This document shows positions 61,489 through 64,000 of a DNA stretch of 64,000 bases, in pieces. Position 1 is the first letter of the stretch; each line of letters begins with the position of its first letter. A model generated the notes under the pieces. That model was not told the DNA's origin. It ran no database searches and saw only the letters and a list, made by a program, of their open reading frames with translations. Source of the stretch: Gemmatimonadota bacterium (GTDB lineage: Bacteria; Gemmatimonadota; Gemmatimonadetes; Gemmatimonadales; Gemmatimonadaceae); the NCBI GenBank assembly GCA_003155795.1, contig PMEM01000004.1:62001-126000 (forward strand), in the 5' to 3' direction. A program made the translations under genes and the position numbers.

Positions 61489-61778
61489 GTCGCGTAGCCG
61501 CGACACTGGTGTGGTCGTTGACCCGTCGGCGATTGGGCCGGTCTGCGCCGGAGTACCGGATGCCCTCTTGTAGTCCGCGTCGCGTGAACGCGACACCGGT
61601 TCGCGATCGAGTGGGTCGGTAACAGTGAGGGTCTCACGCCGGCGGGCCGGCTGGGTCTTGAGACCGCGCCGCGTTCCGCGGCACTCGTGTTGTTCACTGA
61701 CCACGGCGTACCCGAGCGCAACACCACACGGTCTTGTAGCCTCTGTAATCATTGAGATTCGCGGCGCGTGGCCGCGCC
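61489..61778. repeat. Four-copy hairpin array with compensatory stem changes
   Basis: Hairpins at 61489-61504, 61579-61594, 61668-61682 and 61763-61778, about 90-95 bases apart. Each has a 6-bp stem ending in GCG/CGC with a 3-4 base loop, then AC. Stems differ in paired fashion: GTCGCG/CGCGAC twice, GCCGCG/CGCGGC, GGCGCG/CGCGCC. Flanks share TTG(A/T)(G)A before and GTGTGGTC-like sequence after. Covariation implies the structure matters, in RNA or single-stranded DNA. Confidence 0.75.
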
Positions 61779-62030
61779 ACAGGTGTGGTCTTTGGGTTAT
61801 GGGTCATGGTACTGCGAGGGTATCGGCAGCGATCGGAGGCGGGGCGGTTAAGTATTGAGAGCATGGTACCCGTTGGGGATGGGGTGTATCGGACGGACTA
61901 TCTACGGGGTGGCCATGCGTCATGAACCTGCGGCGATCGGGAGCCTGGACACCTTGGTCTCCTAATACAGGTCGAGTAGGTGTCGAAGTAGTCCGTTGAT
62001 ATCTGATCGGGAGACGGTGGGGGTGCGCGG
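61779..62030. other. Region before the methyltransferase, no gene seen
   Basis: About 250 bases between the hairpin array and the methyltransferase. No protein-coding signal or known RNA is convincing. It must hold the methyltransferase promoter unless transcription starts in the array. Confidence 0.4.
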
Positions 62031-63581
62031 GTGCATCTGAAGGTGTCACCCCTACCGCGGACCATCCCTATGTCAGTAGCCACACCATCAGCAGGAACCT
62101 CCTTCAACTCGACCGCTCGCCGGCGTATGGCTGTCCGGGTAACGGCCGCCAAGCTGGGTAGCGCGAAGGGGAACCCGCGATACTACGCGCAGGGAAGGTA
62201 CCTCTCACGAGCTGGCTTTCTGCCGGGGGTGTACCTGAGCCTCACGACTTCCGGCGATGGTGACAGTGCGGCACTCGAAATCGTACCGGTCTCAATGCCG
62301 ACAGGGAATCGGGTGTCAGCCAAGACGGTTGGGAGGAGTGATGACACCGCGCACCGTGTACCTGTCATCGATCTCAACGCGCCCATCCTTCGCCAGCTAT
62401 TCGGCGACGGGGCAGCGATACATGTGAGAGTCGAGGAAGGGCGGATAGTCATTACCCGACCGGAGCTCGATCGCCGTATTGCCTCGCGCCTCCGTGATGG
62501 TAGCGAGGGGTCGGTGTTCTCTGGTGGCGGGCTACTGACCGAGGCTGCTCGACTCGCCGGCTTCACCCCGAGGTTCGCTGTGGAGTGGGACGAGCGTTAC
62601 GCGGCTATTTATGAGCAGAACCATCCCACTGCATCCATGTACTGCATGAGCGTACACGAGGCAGCCTTCGCCGACCTCCCCAAGGTCGAGCTACTCACGA
62701 TGGGGATCCCGTGCGAACCATGGAGCATGGCTACCCGTCAGGCGAAAGGGTCGGGCGGGCAGAAGCGCGATGGGACTTTACCAGCAACCGCTCACCCATT
62801 GGGCGACATGGCGGCATGGGCTTTCGCGATAGTCATAAGAACTAATCCACGGACTATCGTGATCGAGGAAGCCCCGGGGTTCGCCACTAGTGAGACTGCC
62901 TTCCTGCTTCGGGGTGCTCTTTCACGAATGGGGTACGCGGTTGACTGCCGAGTGGTGGATGCAAGCACCTGTGGATATGCCACAAAGCGGAAGCGCACCA
63001 TCATGGTTGCCCAGACTCCCGAGGATGGCAGCCGGTTCGAACCATTCCCAGAGGAGCGCGAGGCCACCCGACCCGTGCGCGAGTACCTCGACACAGAGGT
63101 CACAGACAGTCAGTGGTTCGATCGTGAGAGCAAGGCTTGGGTATTCGACCATGCCGAGAAGCAGGGCGCCAAGGGGAATGGCTTCGGAATCCAAACGATC
63201 GACTTGGAGGCAAAGGCGGTAGGCGCCCTCAAAAAGAGAATGCTCGCGGGTCAGGGTGACTCACCCGTTGTTCCGCATCCCTCACGACCGGATACGTACC
63301 GCTGGCTCACCCTATCTGAAATGCGCCGGTTCAACGGTGTGCCGGACTCTTATGAGCTGGGCGATGCAATGACAACCGCCGGCGAGGTCGTTGGGCAAGG
63401 TGTCCACGTCGAACTGTTCGCGGACGTGATCGCTCGATCGACCGGGCGCGCAGGGTCGGTAGCGTCCAGTGAGATTGTGGAGCACATAGGCGAGGCGGGG
63501 AAGGTTGCGACCACGGAGCAGACGGCAGCCGTGCTGGCTTCCCCCGTACCAACTCGCGCGCAGCTTGCTCTATTCGGGTGA
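62031..63581 (+). CDS. C5 cytosine-specific DNA methyltransferase
   Basis: 516 residues from a GTG at 62031; the ATG at 62070 is an equally possible start. Catalytic motifs: I SVFSGGGLLTEAARLAGF (161-178), IV GIPCEPWS with the catalytic Cys228, VI EEAPGF (279-284; usually ENV), VIII GYATKRKRTIMVA (315-327), and X-like VGQGVHVELF near the end. Residues about 35-150 form an extra N-terminal domain (RYYAQGRYLSRAGFLPGVYLSL to HVRVEEGRIVITRP) that resembles SymE/AbrB-like beta barrels. No restriction enzyme gene is adjacent, so an orphan methylase protecting the element or acting in regulation is likely. Confidence 0.87.
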   Translation: MHLKVSPLPRTIPMSVATPSAGTSFNSTARRRMAVRVTAAKLGSAKGNPRYYAQGRYLSRAGFLPGVYLSLTTSGDGDSAALEIVPVSMPTGNRVSAKTVGRSDDTAHRVPVIDLNAPILRQLFGDGAAIHVRVEEGRIVITRPELDRRIASRLRDGSEGSVFSGGGLLTEAARLAGFTPRFAVEWDERYAAIYEQNHPTASMYCMSVHEAAFADLPKVELLTMGIPCEPWSMATRQAKGSGGQKRDGTLPATAHPLGDMAAWAFAIVIRTNPRTIVIEEAPGFATSETAFLLRGALSRMGYAVDCRVVDASTCGYATKRKRTIMVAQTPEDGSRFEPFPEEREATRPVREYLDTEVTDSQWFDRESKAWVFDHAEKQGAKGNGFGIQTIDLEAKAVGALKKRMLAGQGDSPVVPHPSRPDTYRWLTLSEMRRFNGVPDSYELGDAMTTAGEVVGQGVHVELFADVIARSTGRAGSVASSEIVEHIGEAGKVATTEQTAAVLASPVPTRAQLALFG

Positions 63582-63698
63582 TGGGGTGGCACTCGCCGGC
63601 GACGGGGATCTGATCACCCTGTTGCCGCGAGACCGGGGAGCCCGCAGGCGCATCAGAATGGAGACCCCTTCTTCCATTCATCGATACTGAGGCTACCC

Positions 63699-64000
63699 AT
63701 GACAGTTGTCGCCGCCGAACCTGCTTCCCGAACCAAGATCACCGATCAGTCCGGAGCCACACCGGATCAGGGTACTGCAGAGCGTACAGTCATCTGGTCG
63801 ATCAGCCTCATAAGTACGTCACCGGCCGATGCCGCAATCCAGGCACTGGAGGCACACCGCGACCCCGTTAGCTTCGCCACGGTGTTCACGGTATACGAGC
63901 CCGACGGATCGAGCATGAAGATCGACGTCCGTGACCCCGACCGGCCGGTCACGCTCGATCGGGAACCCCTCTACACCTCAATCCAAGTGGGCCAGCCCTA
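63699..64000 (+). CDS. Partial hypothetical protein, runs off the window
   Basis: Open from the ATG at 63699 to the window end (100 residues seen). GAGG six bases upstream supports the start, and the frame has no stop. The protein begins MTVVAAEPASRTK and contains VIWSISLISTSPADAAIQALEAHRD and a TVFTVYEPDGSSMKIDV stretch. It is not recognised. It follows the methyltransferase by 117 bases on the same strand. Confidence 0.6.
   Translation, partial: MTVVAAEPASRTKITDQSGATPDQGTAERTVIWSISLISTSPADAAIQALEAHRDPVSFATVFTVYEPDGSSMKIDVRDPDRPVTLDREPLYTSIQVGQP

Noticed and set aside
61381-61752. 123-residue minus-strand ORF over the hairpin array
   Set aside because: The repeated VSR-RDA segments come from the DNA hairpins; stem covariation fits a structured element better.
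61489-61778. Possible CRISPR array
   Set aside because: Only four diverged units, repeats vary in the stem, period is 90-95 bases and no cas gene is present.
60600-62030. tRNA or known structured RNA in the gene-poor region
   Set aside because: No cloverleaf with a TTC arm and acceptor pairing was found by eye; a covariance-model search would be needed.

Overview
The window looks like part of a large, self-maintaining plasmid or integrative element of a Gram-negative bacterium. It carries parA/parB with a cluster of palindromic parS-like sites, several DnaG-type primase proteins, a tyrosine-recombinase-like protein, a VirD4/TraD-like coupling ATPase and two replication-relaxation-like proteins. 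No rRNA, tRNA, ribosomal protein or core metabolic gene was seen. A secretin, signal peptides ending in ...SAQ/...NAQ/...GAQ and a Big-domain lipoprotein would fit Gemmatimonadota, but that host is inference only.

Layout. (1) 59-15235, all on the minus strand: mostly unrecognised proteins around a RecD-like helicase, a TOPRIM primase-core protein and an AIM24-family protein. (2) 15514-17064, plus: a CHC2 zinc-finger primase-like protein. (3) 17068-33880, minus: a tightly packed run from a PilT-like ATPase through a PilM-PilN fusion, PilO, PilP, PilQ secretin, two unknowns, a DEAH helicase, a C39-like putative cysteine peptidase, a CHC2 protein and a sigma-70-like protein, with a beta-CASP metallo-beta-lactamase protein after a 94-base gap. 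(4) 34214-37111: two unknown proteins. (5) 37578-40232: a secreted Big-domain lipoprotein with an HExxH metallopeptidase motif. (6) 40306-46847, minus: four prepilin-like proteins, including a 923-residue one with repeated PKD-like segments, a secreted protein and a small zinc-ribbon protein. (7) 47055-49622, plus: a PilC/GspF platform protein and a complete DnaG-like primase. (8) 49685-53232: parB, parA, four parS-like palindromes, and an HTH protein behind a 20-bp tandem repeat/dyad. (9) 53225-60084: recombinase-like protein, coupling ATPase and two relaxation-type proteins, closed by a strong terminator. (10) 60173-62030: about 1.9 kb without convincing genes but rich in palindromes, tandem repeats and a hairpin array with compensating stem changes. 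(11) 62031 to the end: a C5 cytosine methyltransferase and the start of another gene.

The parts read together as a type IV pilus-like envelope machine (PilM/N/O/P/Q, PilC, one ATPase, several minor pilins) built into a plasmid that also has a DNA-pumping coupling protein and its own replication and partition genes. An invariant 12-bp core (GGACTGACAACT) in a longer conserved context sits, correctly oriented, upstream of six transcription units: PilT-like operon, PilC, coupling protein, metallopeptidase lipoprotein, a 531-residue unknown and the AIM24 unit. It suggests a single regulon, perhaps driven by the sigma-like protein or another plasmid regulator. This link between pilus, transfer and surface genes is the best candidate for an undescribed system here. 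All functions are inferred from reading the sequence; no database search was run.
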